Translations under genes and position numbers: made by a program
In this document: piece after piece, positions 15,634-27,629 of the stretch
Numbering within the stretch: position 1 is the first letter of the stretch
How the letters are laid out: each line of letters opens with the position of its first letter
Origin: Dermatemys mawii
Taxonomy: Eukaryota; Chordata; Testudines; Dermatemydidae
Direction of reading: 5' to 3'
Assembly (NCBI GenBank): GCA_007922305.1
Contig: ML677335.1
Location: 21,945,933 to 22,009,932 of the forward strand
Length of the DNA: 64,000 bases
Notes under the pieces: model-generated
The model's database searches: none
Seen by the model: only the letters and a program-made list of their open reading frames with translations
What the model was told of the DNA's origin: nothing

Positions 15634-17711
15634 TCCCTATCACTGCCTTGTGTAGCCACCTTTGTGTATCTTTGTATACCTACATTGCATGGGTAATTGC
15701 TTCCCTCTTAGGCCAGCAATGATCTGTGCATGATGCTTTTCCAGGAAATGCCTGATAAATCCATCCTTAGGTATACTTTCTCCTGCATTGTCCCCAATCG
15801 TGCTTCTGGAACACAGCCAGGTTACCAGGTATTTTACTGACCAGAAACTGTCACACGCTGCAGGCACTGCTGCCAGTTCTCCTGTTTGGGGTTGTGTGAG
15901 GTCTTCCTTTTCTTCCAGTCTTTCAGAGACTTCAGGATGATTTGTGAATGTTCCTGGCAGGAACCTTCACCTAGATTTTTTCACCCAGACTTATGCCTGG
16001 CAGAATTTTATTTTATTATAGTTTTGATGGATAATATTGATGTTTATTTTTAAGCTTTTTTCTATTTTCATTTAAATGTTCACAGTTGCAGGAAATTGTT
16101 GGACAGAGTAGAGAATAATTTAGTGACAGTAGACATTGAGATTCAAAAAGTTAAGCTTTATAACCATGAAAACACAAATCGTTAATACCACATGTCAAAA
16201 TAAATGAAGTACATGCCCTTAAATCCAAACTCTTCTCAGTTCTCCAGCAGTTTGGGGTTTTTTTACGTTGCCTATTTGTAAATTTTGATGATGGAAATAT
16301 TTTTTGTCAGTTTGTGTGAGTACAGTGAAATAAAAATCTAATCCTTCCAGACATAACTGTAAAGTTTTCTGTTACTCCATTTTCAGAGATAACATGTTGA
16401 CCTTTGGCTCCAAATTATGTAAAGGTCTAGAATCTATTTCTTCTCTGTTTGTTTAATCTACTACATGTCATTGCTCAGCCTCCAAGGACAGTCTGATGCG
16501 GGTGAACTTTTATGTGGCCCTGATTTGTTTCTGGAGATAATGTCCTCACTCAGACACTCTTGCACAAAAAGAGACTGGAAGTTTGGCCAAGAAGCTGGCA
16601 TGCTGAGTCATAGGGAAAAATCACCATGCTGATTCACAGGCTTTTAAAAAATATAAATCCTTTATTAATTCTTGTTAGTGGCAGGTGGGAGAGAGGTAAG
16701 ATTTTTTTAAATGTTTTTGAACCCAAAGATAGCAAAAAGAAAAAGTGTGCGATCAGATTTAGATTTAAAACAGCCCTCTTTTTTGGTTGTGATATTCTTT
16801 CCATGTTAAAGGATCTTATATCTTAGAGACTGATTATAAACCTCAAATATTTTATAAACTTTACATACTGTGCCCTTTTAACTTGCATTTTTTCACTTTG
16901 GGGCAGAGGGATGGAGGTGTGGAGTAGCTATTCAAATATTAAGCTACAAATGAGTCATTTTTCTGGAAATGATTTCCAATAAAACACTCTAGTTCCTTAC
17001 TAGAGTCACTTGTATAGTTATTAAACTTCAAAACTGATATTGAAACCTTGAGCTGTTTGTATGCCACACTGAAATTCAAACAGAAAAATGGGATGCTTCA
17101 GTGCTTTCGAAAGAGTGGCAAGCAGTAAGTAAGCCTTTCCCCTCTTAACTGGTAAAGTTACATAAATATGAATCATCAAAGGAAAGAAAATTACTTGATG
17201 ATCATACTTTATACAGGTCTGAAAAGGATGTTATTCAGACTGCTCAGTCAACAATTTGGCACATCAGGCATTTGTTGGATTACAAGCATGTGTCTAGGCA
17301 GATAACGCTTTTCCTATGTAGTGTTTATTTGTTCCATATGTGTGAATAGCAAGCATATTGGAATTGACAAGAATTCCACATTCAAAAGCACTTGAGAAGT
17401 TTGCAAGCTTCAGTAAATAATGCCTGCTTCACAACTATAGAAAAGACAGGTACAATACAGGAAAAGTGTTAGATGAATGGCTTGCTTAAATATAGTTCCT
17501 ACCAGTTTGCATTTAAATTAAAATAAAACAGCCAAAGAAACTTTTTAAAAAGTAAAATCTTCCTCTTTCCTATAGGTTTCTCTCATTTCTGATTTAGCTT
17601 TTAATGTAGTGGTATCTGGTACTGTGGGGTACTCAGTTACTTTTTTAACTGTTACTGTATTATTTTAATTTCACTTCTTGTTTAGTTGTTGATCATCTAA
17701 ATTGCGTACGT
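15634..17711 (+). other. MICU1 intron segment, mostly unassigned
   Basis: Directly right of the CR1 truncation point, 15634-15990 has a somewhat higher GC content and may be an older repeat that I cannot name. The rest is AT-rich intron with no recognised exon or mobile element end. Confidence 0.4.
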
Positions 17712-17997
17712 TAGGTCTGTCGATTAATTTCAGTTAACCTGCGAGTAACTCAAAAATTAATTGCAGTTTGAATCGCACTGTTAAACAATAGAATACCAAG
17801 TGAAATTTATTAAGTATTTTGATGTTTGTTTTTCTACATGAAAAAATAGTGGTTTTCAATTGACCTCCTACAAGTACTGGAGTGCAATCTCTTTGTGAAA
17901 GTGCAATTTACAAATGTAGAAATTTTTTTTGTTGTTACATAACTGCACTCAGAAACAAAACAATGTAAAAGTTCAGGGCCTACAAGTCCACTCAGTC

Positions 17998-18213
17998 CTA
18001 ATTGTTGTTCAGCCAATCACTGAGACAAAAAAGTTTGTTTACATTTACAGGCGATAATGTTGCTCTTTTCTTGTTTACAGTGTCACCAGAAAGTGAGAAC
18101 AGGCATTTGTATGGCACTTCTGTAGTCAGCTTTGTAAGGTATTTGCATGCCAAATATGCTAAACATTCGTATGCCCCTTCATGCGTCCGCCACCATTCCA
18201 GAGGATGTGCTTC
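17998..18213 (-). pseudogene. hAT dimerisation domain remnant (antisense copy)
   Basis: On the minus strand it reads MEAHPLEWWRTHEGAYECLA, then LACKYLTKLTTEVPYKCLFS and SGDTVNKKRATLSPVNVNKL. It is a second, diverged copy of the same hATC domain found at 18705-18899, in opposite orientation. It forms the coding part of the left arm of the inverted repeat. Confidence 0.85.
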
Positions 18214-18240
18214 CATGCTGATGATGCTTGTTTTTTTTAA

Positions 18241-18268
18241 AAAACAAACAAACAAACAAACAAACAAA
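18241..18268 (+). repeat. (AAAC)n microsatellite
   Basis: About six or seven AAAC units sit exactly between the inverted left arm and the sense transposase fragment. It may mark the rearrangement junction. Confidence 0.85.
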
Positions 18269-18270
18269 AA

Positions 18271-18899
18271 GTGTTAATTAAATTTGTGACTCTCCTTGGG
18301 GAACAATTCTATGTCCCCAGCTCTGTTTTACCTGCATTCTGCCATTTATTTCATGTTATAGCAGTCTTGGATGATGACCCAGCACATGTTGTTCATTTTA
18401 CAAACACTTTCTCTAAAGATTTAACAAAAGGCAAAGAATATACCAATGTGAGATTTCTAAAGATAGCTACAGCATTCGACCCAAGGTTTAAGAGTCTGAA
18501 GTGCCTTCCAAAATCGGAAAGTGATGAGGTGTGGAGCTTGCTTTCAGAAGTCTTAAAAGAGCAACACTCCAATGTGGAAACTACAAAACCCAAACCACTA
18601 AAAAAAAATCAACCTTCTGCTGGTGGCATCTGACTCATGATGAAAATGAACATGCATAGGTCTGTACTGCTTTGAATCGTTAGCGAGCAAAACCCGTCAT
18701 CAGCATGGACACATTTCCTCTGGAATGGTGGTTGAAGCATGAAAGGAGATACGAATCTTTAGTGAATCTGGCATGTAAATATCTTATGATGCTGGTTACA
18801 ACAATGCCATGCAAATGTCTGTTCTCGTTTTCAGGTGACATTGTAAGCAAGAAGAGGGCAACATTATCTCCTGCAAATATAAACAAACTTGTTATCTGA
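18271..18899 (+). pseudogene. hAT transposase C-terminal remnant (sense copy)
   Basis: The first part (18271-18633) reads EQFYVPSSVLPAFCHLFHVI and later IATAFDPRFKSLKCLPKSES, the ZBED-like hAT core with its AFDPRFK signature. The second part (18705-18899) is the hAT dimerisation domain: PLEWWLKHERRYESLVNLAC, then CKCLFSFSGDIVSKKRATLS. Stop codons and a frame break separate the two. The DNA-binding and most catalytic regions are absent. It matches a turtle hAT family that I remember, and it is inactive. Confidence 0.85.
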
Positions 18900-19291
18900 G
18901 CGATTAGCTGAACAAGAAGTAGGACTGAGTGGATTTGTAGGCTCTAAAGTTGTACATTGTTTCATTTTTGAATGCAGTTTTTTATACATAATTCTACATC
19001 TGTAATGTCAACTTACATGATAGAGATTGCACCACAGTACTTGTATTAGGTAAATTGAAAAACACTATTTCTTTTTTTTTACAGTGCAAATATTTGTAAT
19101 CAAAAATAAATATAAAGTGAGCGCTGTACACTTTGTATTCTGTGTAATTGAAATCAATATATTTGAAAATGTAGAAAACATCCAAAGATATTCAAATAAA
19201 TGGTATTCTATTGTTTAACCATGCGATTCATGCAATTAAAAAATTGTGATTAATTATCATGATTAATTTTTTTAATCGCTTGACAGCCCTA

Positions 19292-20329
19292 GTAAATATA
19301 AACAATTATAAATCCCTAACTATTTGCAGGCATTTGGAACAGATTTCTGCGATCTGGATCAGATTTTTGGCCTACTGATGTTGTATATTCTATGGCTCAG
19401 CTCTTCATCTCAGGAGACCCCAGTTCAAATTTGTTAAATTAAAATAACTCTCCCTTTCTCATATTTTTGAGAAAATTGGCCGTCTGTGCTCATTAAAGGA
19501 ATAAGACAAGAACAGTCGTGGATATTTTAGGTCAAAGGTGCAGGTTTGTTAGTTGCATGACAGAGGCTTTGCTTATCAAGAACCTGCCCAGAATATGCTT
19601 GACTGAAACTGATATGCTATAAACTCGTACTTTCATGAACATTAAAACTTGCTATATTAATTGGGGGATGAGGAATTAATGAAGAGGGAGAGATTCTTTC
19701 AATATAGAGCAACAGTTTGGGGGTGAGTGAAGGAGAATAGGTCAAATAAGATGGCTCCAAAAATGATAAAATGTGGAAAACTGATAGGAACTATTATTTC
19801 CCTATTTTTTGTTGCTGTTGTTGTTGTTATACAGTTCTTCTGATATTAGTAAACTGCAGTAAAGAACAATTGTTCTTTGGAAACTATTCCACTGAATAAT
19901 GTACCTCCTGTTCAAAATGACATGGTTGGATTGAACATGCTTAATTAGTCTATCTAACTGGCCAAACATCCCATTATGACATTATAATGATGGCCTGAGA
20001 ACTGGTTGCTTCTTTTATGAAGTCATTGCAGCTGCTATGTGATCAGTTGGCTGGTACAGTTGTCTCATGTTTAGAAGTATTACAGGTAGTTTTTTGGTTT
20101 TTCATCAAGCTTTTATGTAATAATTTATTTCTGTTTGTACAAATCTTACCAGAAAAATGGGGCTGCTCTTAACAATAATTTCCAAATTAGTGGAAAGGGG
20201 GAATGTGTTAAATGTGGATATGGATTTTAATAAACAATATATCTCAAGAAATTTTCTTCACAACATTCGTTAAAACTGGTTTGGCTGTTCACACCATTAC
20301 ATGGAACAAAGATGGCTGAAGAAGTGATA
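19292..20329 (+). other. MICU1 intron segment, no recognised feature
   Basis: AT-rich intron with a short TTG-rich run near 19809-19830. No gene or clear repeat was identified. Confidence 0.45.
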
Positions 20330-20610
20330 AATGACAGTGCGTCAGATTGGGAGACAGATGTGTAGTAGGTTAGCACAGGCATCGGTGTTCAGTCTGGCCT
20401 GCTTTAACATCTTTCTTAAAGAGCTTCAAGAAGTGGGCACACTAATGGTATTTGCAGAGGCCAATGAGAGCAGAAAAATAATCCTGAATACATAAAGATC
20501 TTAGAAATATGGGTAGAAAAGAAAATGAGATTGAATTTAGAAAAACACAGATTTAACATAACTGAGAGGAAATAATGAAATGGAAAAAATCTTGATTAGC
20601 AGTAATGCCA
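20330..20610 (+). mobile_element. Very degraded CR1 fragment
   Basis: The order of motifs fits CR1 reverse transcriptase on the plus strand: a GTTCAGTCTGGCCTGC segment like the V..GPVLFNIF region, then CTTTAACATCTTTCTTAAAGAGCT, then TTTGCAGAGGCCAATG, where an intact copy has TTTGCAGATGAC. The match is weak and the limits are approximate. Confidence 0.45.
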
Positions 20611-21361
20611 TATGTGACTATGGAGTGAAGGAAAACAGAAACAAAGTTGTTGTTTGAAATGCAACGTTTCAGCACCCACAAAAGAGCCAGAGCAGTTTTT
20701 GATTATTTACACAGGGGCATGAAGTTTCAGAAAAGGGAGGAGATAACTGCATCTGAAGGTACTTAGGGTTGTGAGGCACCTCATCACCATCTGCTCTTTG
20801 GATGAAGCAGGCTTGTCCGTACCTGCTGTGCGTCAGGTCCCTGAATGCACCAGCTTGTGGTAGCAGAACTGTTTTCCGGGCCTCACTCCATCTGTACAAA
20901 TAGCAATAGGCACATACCAACCTCTGAGTCCTTGGCGTGTTCCCTGCAGCGTCCAGCCACTTGTCCGCTGAACACTCACAGAATTATCAGGCCCAGTGTT
21001 CGCAAAGGAAGAAAACAAACCAGTTTATCAGATCAGCTGTTTGTACAGCTCAGAACCAGCGCCTTGCTTAACACCCGAGCCCGAAGAGATATTCGTAGTA
21101 AAAAATTAGAATAAGTTTATTACTAAAGAGAATAGAGATTCCAAGATTCTTACTCATAATTACTTGAAACAAGCTTACATGTAGTACAAAATCATAACAC
21201 TTTTTCTGAAGAATAAACAGGTTAACATACCTAAAGCAGATAATCTCACCCAAATTTCTCTTCGGTGATATTCAAATCTTGGTGGAGACCCCTCTTTTAT
21301 GAAGCAAAAGTGCTCTCTTTTTTTCCTTGCTCAAGGACAAGTGCCAGGATGTCGTCTTTGC
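20611..21361. other. Unassigned intronic block, possible repeat
   Basis: It is higher in GC than its flanks in the 20690-21080 part and ends abruptly where a hAT tail begins at 21362. It has the look of an inserted or rearranged repeat, but I cannot name the family or find its ends. Confidence 0.3.
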
Positions 21362-21665
21362 CTACATTTGTAAGTTGTTGCTTTCACGATAGAGATCGCA
21401 CTACAGTGCTTGTATGAGGTGAATTGAAACATACTATTTCTTTTGTATATAATTTTTACAGTGCAACTATTTGTAATAATAATATAAAGTGAACACTGAA
21501 TACTTTGTAGTCTTTGTTGTAATTGAAATCAATATATTTGAAAATGTGGGAAAAACATTCAAAAATAATTAGTACATTTCAGTTAGTATTCTATTATTGT
21601 TTAAAAGTGCAATTAAATTTTTTGAGTTAACTGTGTGAATTAACTGCGATTAATCAACAGCCCTA
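21362..21665 (+). mobile_element. hAT 3'-terminal fragment, same family as 17712-19291
   Basis: From CTACATTTGTAAGTTG to the terminal ATCAACAGCCCTA it follows the right arm of the fold-back element. Shared landmarks are the GAGATCGCACTACAGTGCTTG block, GAAATCAATATATTTGAAAA and the GCGATTAATC terminus. Only the last 0.3 kb of the transposon is present; the rest is cut off at 21361. Confidence 0.85.
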
Positions 21666-22672
21666 ATTAGCAAAAATTTCAGTCATATTGGATTTAGGAA
21701 CACAATAAATAAAATTCTGCAATTTTTGTACTCGTTTGGATTACACTAAGACTCAGCCACAAAGCTTCCAGGATTTAATTATGTCTGGAAACTGAAGTAT
21801 GCACATTATTTGGTGGTCGGCCCACATTAGGGCTCAGGCTCATCAGTGGGGGTTTTATGGGATAGTTTGCACTGAGGTTGATGTTGCTATGTTTGACATT
21901 TGAAGACCTCTATCCCCAAAACTGTCAGTACATTATACTTTTACAAATGTAGCATCTCCATTGTACATCTGGTCTATCTGAGGCAGAGATGGTTAAGTGA
22001 CTTGATTTAAAGTCGCATGGTGAGCCAAAGGCAAAGTCTGTAATGGAATTCATTGCCAGACTTCCAGTTCCAAGTCGTACGTCTCGGACACATTTGCCAC
22101 TCCACAAAGTGTTACAGTAGATCTGAAAAAACAAAAATAATTGTACCCATTTTCTTCTCTATGATGTATAGAAATGGCCTGAACACTACTCCGAATTTAT
22201 TTCTATTGGTGTTTATATATTAGGAATATCAGATGTTGATGTCTCTAATGTTGCTGGAGTACTGTTTAGAGAACTGGAGTGAGCTTTGTCAGGCCTCACT
22301 TGAAAGGAAAAGAGTTTAATTAACTCATATTTTTAAAAGCATCTTTTCCTCTAGCGTAGACATATCCATAGGAAGTCCTACAGCATTTGCAGCAATGGGG
22401 CTGGAGGCTAAGATTAGGAGCCTTTTTAAGGATAGGGCAAACATTGAATGAATTACAAAGACCTTCTAGGAGTGAAGTAGAAAATTACATACATTTTTGA
22501 TAGATGTACGTTACAGGAATTAAACAAAGCTGCTTTTGGATACAATAATACATTTTTGATCAGCTGACAGCAAATCTTCCTTTCTAATCTAATTTCTGCT
22601 CCTTTCTTAATTCAAATAAATATTGTTTACTGGTCAGTATTTTTGATTTTAATTATGTTTGTTCCTATGTAG
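21666..22672 (+). other. MICU1 intron segment before EF-hand exon
   Basis: No mobile element or RNA gene recognised. It leads into the acceptor at 22671-22672. Confidence 0.5.
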
Positions 22673-22755
22673 CTCCCCAGAGGAATTTTGAAATTGCCTT
22701 CAAGATGTTTGATTTGAATGGTGATGGTGAAGTGGACATGGAGGAGTTTGAACAG
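22673..22755 (+). CDS. MICU1: MICU1 exon with canonical EF-hand 1
   Basis: This 83-bp exon completes the split Thr codon, then reads [12 protein letters not shown] followed by the Ca2+-binding loop [12 protein letters not shown] and FEQ. All chelating positions of the loop (Asp1, Asn3, Asp5, Glu7, Glu12; human D231 to E242) are intact, so this EF-hand should bind calcium. The acceptor is TGTAG with a modest T-rich tract and the donor is CAG|GTAAAT. It ends on a codon boundary, so the next exon starts in phase 0. The exon is short and overlaps no listed ORF; it is recognised by its peptide and splice sites. The identity to human over this segment appears complete, as expected for the sensor motif. 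Confidence 0.97.
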
Positions 22756-25162
22756 GTAAATGTCTGGAAGCTTGACTACTTAAAGATGTACAACGTAAGA
22801 CTTAATTGTAATGCTTACTGTACAAAATAATTATGATGGTTTGCTACTAGTAGGTATTGACACATAGATGATAGTTCATAGATGCTCTTTCTGTGCACCA
22901 CAGCGTACTCTTTTCACTCCAGCTTCCAGCAGGGAACTGTTAATTAAACCAGGAGAATGACCTGCATAATAATCTGCAAAGTCACCATCATTGTTTTATG
23001 ACTTGAGTCTTGAGGTCTAGGACAACCCTAGCTCCATAAACAGAAGAAATGAATTGCTATGCTAAGTTTAACTTCTGTTAGGGGTTCTGACCTTGCCTTT
23101 TTATATTTTTATTATGAAGCCATTGTTTTGTCATAATATTGAATAACTATGCTTAATCTGTCTGAAACATAAGACCTTATCCTTTACTTAGCGCTGCTTT
23201 AGCATCTTTGCTTGACTACTTTGAATGTACTTTCCTATGTTAATTTTCCCCAATCAAAGTAACATCCCATTCCCAATCACATTTGATTTACAGTTTGACT
23301 TTTCAGATGATGAATCTGAGCCCAGCATTGGTATCATCTGTTGGAGATAGGATGAGACAAAACTGATCTAATTTCTGCTATGTGTAGATATACCTGTTCA
23401 CTCTCTTTCAGATTAGGGATGTGTTGTTTTTTTCTTGGACCACAATTTGTGTGGGAAAACAGGCTTAAGAGCTCTGAAACTCAAAAAACGTCCTTAATTG
23501 CCAAATGATAGAAAACCTCGAGAATTTTAAGACTGATGAAAAAGAGGTGAATGAAGTCACAAAGAGAAGGTAATTAGCTAGTTGAATGATGAGGCACAGT
23601 ACAAAACAAGGGAATAGATTCAGAGGAAAAAGAAGGGAAAATGTTCTACATTTGTCTCCATTATCCATTTGTACCAACGTAATACATCAGTTATTATTTA
23701 TAATATATTGGGTTATATTTCAAATGTTTCATTTTCCTCCAGAACAAGAAAAGACAACCACAATGTTCAAAAGTATAATTAGATACACAAATTGCAAGCT
23801 AGTGGTGTGGCCAGTGTTCTGAACACTGACTTTCTTAAACAAATAGCAACCATATCTTATTTCAATTGTATGTCTGTGTTCTCATCATAGTGTCTGAGTG
23901 CCTGCCTGCATCTTTTATGGAAAAATTAGGCTAAGATCTAATGTTCATCCAAGTCCTCTCCCCTCAAACTCCACACTTTTTAATGAAAGGCCGAACATTT
24001 TAAGCTCTTACGGATGTTGCAGACATTTTGGCATTTTCTGCTGAATTCCTGGTTAAATAATATATCTTTTCCTTTGGAAGTACAGTTCCTTTGACCCTTT
24101 TCCCACCCAGGTATATTAAGAAAAGCAAACAAAGTCAGTAGGGGTAATATCTTACACTTACTAATAGTTTAACTTCCAAAGCAATGTTCTATAAAACAAA
24201 GTAACAATTAATAGTGAAATTTCAGTTTCACTTTGTAAGATTACCTTGCTGTTTCTTTTTAGTATTTGGTTCCAAATCACATTAATCTATTGTGCTGTAA
24301 AATATTGCATATAACAAATTGTGACAATTGGGAGTTAGGTCATTTTTTCCTTTACAATATTTAAGCCAACCCTGAACTATGGAGGGGCATAATAAAAATT
24401 AGTTTAGCAAGCAACTCTAAAAGAGACACAGATGCACTTTGAGCAGCCTGTAATTTTTACCATACTTTTATAACTCTATACATTATAGCTCTCACATTGC
24501 TAGTCAGTATTTTATAACCATGAAAAGCAGAAACTACTAGTTGTGTGTGGAAACACAGCATTTGGTGTCAGATTAAGTGACCCTACCTTTGAGTCTTCTT
24601 AATGAAGAACAGTTGGAAAGTATGTGTGCTCGTGAGATGGTACTCCAATTGAGAATGTCCATGGATATCTGAAAACACAAAAGTATCTCTGAATAATCTA
24701 GCTACAAATTCTTACCGTGTACTGATTAATTTGAGAGAGACCGTTGCAAAATATGCTGATGGTATATATTATTCATTGAAAACTAGGGCCAGAACAGGCA
24801 AGTTACTGTTTTAATTTACTTTGTTTTCTCAAAGTAAAGGAAATCCTTGGGATCCATTCTGCCCTATATCACTTATGGGTATCGTATCATGCTATTTGTT
24901 TACTTCAAAGGAAGAGCTGTGTAACATGCTTTACTTCCTCCATCCAGTTCATTTGTTACAGTTATGCACACAATAGCGTGTGTAAAATTCCCAAATGGTA
25001 TGGATTGAGGTAATTGCTTGTAAAATGAAGCTGCAAGACTATTGCATCAATCCATCTCTTCTAGAGTGGAAATCTGAATTCAGAATTATTACCCAAGTCA
25101 TGGCCCCATTCACCACTTAGGGAGACGGGTGTGTCTGGTGTAGAGAACCCTGGGATAGGGTA
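22756..25162 (+). other. MICU1 intron segment, no recognised feature
   Basis: AT-rich intron following the EF-hand 1 exon. No exon, SINE, LINE or inverted-end element could be supported by eye. Confidence 0.5.
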
Positions 25163-25480
25163 GAGTTACCATGTGTCTGTTTTTTCCTAGACATGTCTAG
25201 GATTTTGGGCTTTAAATTGCTGTCCAGGAGGACTTTTTAAATAGCTGCAAATGTCCGGGATTTTTTCTCCCTCCCACCCACAGTCAACTTGGCCAGCTCG
25301 CTGTAGAGCCGTTTTCATCGCCAGAGCCTTCAGCAGCCAGACCCAGGGCACCACTGGGTCTTAGTGTCCACCGTTTTAACTTTCCTATCCCTTCCTGAAG
25401 GCTCTCACAGCCAGCTGCTGCAGCCTGGTGACTCTGGGGATCTAGTAGTTAAAAGTTTAAAAGCCTCTCGCTTGCCAGAC
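25163..25480. mobile_element. DNA transposon fragment (GTTACCATGTGTCTG end)
   Basis: The start GAGTTACCATGTGTCTG, then TAGACATGTCTAGGATTTTG, GTCCAGGAGGACTTTTTAAATAGC and ATGTCCGGGATTTT, follows a turtle non-autonomous element that I remember. The right end is not identified and the interior is GC-rich. Family and limits are tentative. Confidence 0.45.
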
Positions 25481-26413
25481 CTATTAACACAATATTGAAA
25501 GTGTTAAAGAGCCATTCAAGTAGTAATGAAGCCATTTAACAGGTGTTTGCCAACCCCCAGGTATATACAATGTTTCTGAATTTACTGACACAAACAGTTG
25601 GGCATTACAGTCATATTTACTCAGAACATGTCAGTCTACAGGACCGTAGTTTAAAATTTGCTTTAAAAATATTTAATTAGTGGATTGGTGAAGAGTATAA
25701 AATCACATCTCTAAAAAATCCTTGCATAGATTTTTAGATGCACAATCTTTAGCCTTAAATGCGTGAATCTTCAAACATATAGTTTTTTAAATAAATCTTT
25801 CAAAAGACCACCCTTATCTAAAATACACATTTTAATTACTATAGTTAAAAAAAAAACCTTGCTTCCAAAGTCTTCCTGTCCTTTCTGCCCATCCCTTTCT
25901 TCTTCCAGATAGCTGAACAAAGAGAGTTTCCCTTTTTTTACTTCTATCTGATGAGCTAGTTTTAAGAGAACGTCCAGCAAAATCTGTACCTTAGTAAGAT
26001 ATAAAATCCTTTGTAATGCCTAAAATCTTTGGAAACATTTTTTAAAATTGGTGACATTTCATAAACATGTCTATTGTCATGGAGTTCATGCAAAGTAAAT
26101 TAGTGTTCCCTTTTTCTAAAAGCAATGAACATTTTTTATGAACACACTAAACCTCTGTGACTGATCAATTTAAAATAATGTCTTTGTTTCAGGGAGTGGG
26201 GTTGGGGATGGGGTCCTGACTCCTGGGGGGCAGTTAGGGTGGGGGGATCTCAGGAGGGGGCAGTCAGGAGACACGGAGCAGGGGGCTTAGATAGGGCGCG
26301 GGGTCCCAGGGAGTGGTTGGGAGGAGGTCCCAGGAGGGGGTGCTCAGGGGACAAGGAGCAGGGTGGGGTTGGAAGTTCTGAGGGGAGCAGGAAGTGGGAA
26401 GGAGCAGATATGG

Positions 26414-26462
26414 GTATGGGCTTGCCTCCCCAAACAGCCATTTTGGGGAGGCAAGCCCATAC
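26414..26462. repeat. Perfect inverted repeat, 21-bp arms
   Basis: The left arm 26414-26434 is the exact reverse complement of 26442-26462, with a 7-base loop CAGCCAT. The arms contain GGCTTGCCTCCCC and GGGGAGGCAAGCC. The pairing continues imperfectly outward. Confidence 0.95.
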
Positions 26463-26470
26463 GCATATCC

Positions 26471-26517
26471 AAACCTTAGCCTCAAACCCATTGGATATGG
26501 GTTTGAGGCTAAGGTTT
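26471..26517. repeat. Second perfect inverted repeat, 21-bp arms
   Basis: The left arm 26471-26491 is the exact reverse complement of 26497-26517, with a 5-base loop TGGAT. It begins only 8 bases after the first hairpin ends, so the two would form side-by-side stems. Confidence 0.95.
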
Positions 26518-26545
26518 GCTCCACTAGAGTCCCTTGGCGTGGCTG

Positions 26546-27629
26546 ACAGAGGATGCAGGCATACTCTGAATATCATAGCAGTTGCTCTCCTTTGACATTG
26601 CTTTCTCAAAAGGAAGTTTCAGAGGCAGTAAATGATCAAACCTGGTAAATTGTTTTAATCTGAGAATAGCTGGGGCCTCACCCTTACCCTTACCCTTTTT
26701 GTTCTTGGCAACACAGGTGCCCTCTTCCTGCTGAGGTTATTCCCTGACTCAGAGGGTGGGGTCAGCAGCAGAAGGCTGTCATAGGGCACGCTGATGAAAG
26801 GGTTAGGAAGTAGGTGTGTCAGGGGTTATACATCTTATATGACACATACATTTGGCAACCCTGTTTGTGTATCTCAGGTAAAATGTCGTGCATTTCACAG
26901 AGACTGAGATTGAGACTCCTCTACCGAACAGCCTTTCCCCAGGTCAGGAAGGGGATTTGGATTGGGAGCTAGAAGACCTTGTGTTTCTTGGTTTCCTTTT
27001 CAGTTGAGTGCTGTTAAAATTTCCTTAGAGTTCACAACTCTTAGCACTCACCAAGCCTTCAAATTCCTATGTCAGGAGTCAGCAACTATCATTCCCCCTT
27101 CCCAGGGCAGGGAATAGAATCCCCATCTGTAATATGATAGAACCTAGTCTCAACACTGAGCCATCCAGCCTATTAGGCTGAATGTGGCCATGGATGTGGC
27201 TGACCTCTCCGTAACCACTGTCCTAACTATTAGATGGCACTCTCCTTCCAGAACCAGGATCAAGACCGAGGGATCCATATATTCAACAGCCGACTGCTGC
27301 CTCCGAAACACCTTTTTAATCCATTGGGAAAGTGTGTGTTGTCCACGTTTAGGGACTATTCCACACAGAGGATAACAACCTACTTATGATTGATTGTGTG
27401 TTTAGTTCAAATGCAAGAGATTTATGTTCTGCATTTGAAGGTCCTGAGTTCAAATGCTTCTGCCTATCCTTTTGGGGAAAAATAACATGATCATGTAATT
27501 AAAGACTATCTGAATGCTTCTGCACAAGAGGGCAGGATTAAGGTTGCAAAGATAGAAAATATCAGAACTATAGTTAAATTTGAGTGCTTTACTGCAGTTT
27601 TAATCTTTTAATAACATGTTTCTGTATTT
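26546..27629 (+). other. MICU1 intron segment, unassigned
   Basis: Mixed GC content with a CTTACC-like run near 26682-26697. No exon or bounded repeat identified. Confidence 0.4.

Larger units (their letters stand above)
17712..19291. mobile_element. Fold-back hAT transposon remnant
   Basis: Both ends are the same hAT terminus: TAGGTCTGTCGATTAATT on the left, and the complement of the right end reads TAGGGCTGTCAAGCGATTAA. The left part (17712 to about 18236) is the transposase-3' end of the element on the minus strand. The right part (about 18270-19291) is the same 3' region on the plus strand plus extra upstream transposase sequence. The two arms of about 520-590 bp are therefore inverted copies of each other. 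The other natural end of the transposon is missing. An (AAAC)n run at about 18241-18268 marks the inner junction. The flanking 8 bases (GCGTACGT and GTAAATAT) do not form a clear duplication. Confidence 0.8.
26190..26545. mobile_element. G-rich fragment related to the short hAT elements at 32169 and 40489
   Basis: It shares the phrases CAGTCAGGAGAC, GGAGCAGGGGG.TTAGATAGGG, GGTCCCAGG and GGAAGTGGGA with the two complete copies elsewhere in the window. Both hAT ends are missing, and the right side is replaced by two hairpins built partly from the TGTTTGGGGAGGC segment of the element. Confidence 0.65.

Noticed and set aside
17704..19299. 8-bp target duplication around the fold-back hAT
   Set aside because: GCGTACGT and GTAAATAT match too poorly to claim one.
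26239..26609. Overlapping open frames of 86-119 codons on both strands
   Set aside because: They come from the G-rich hAT-derived repeat with few stop codons and have no family similarity.
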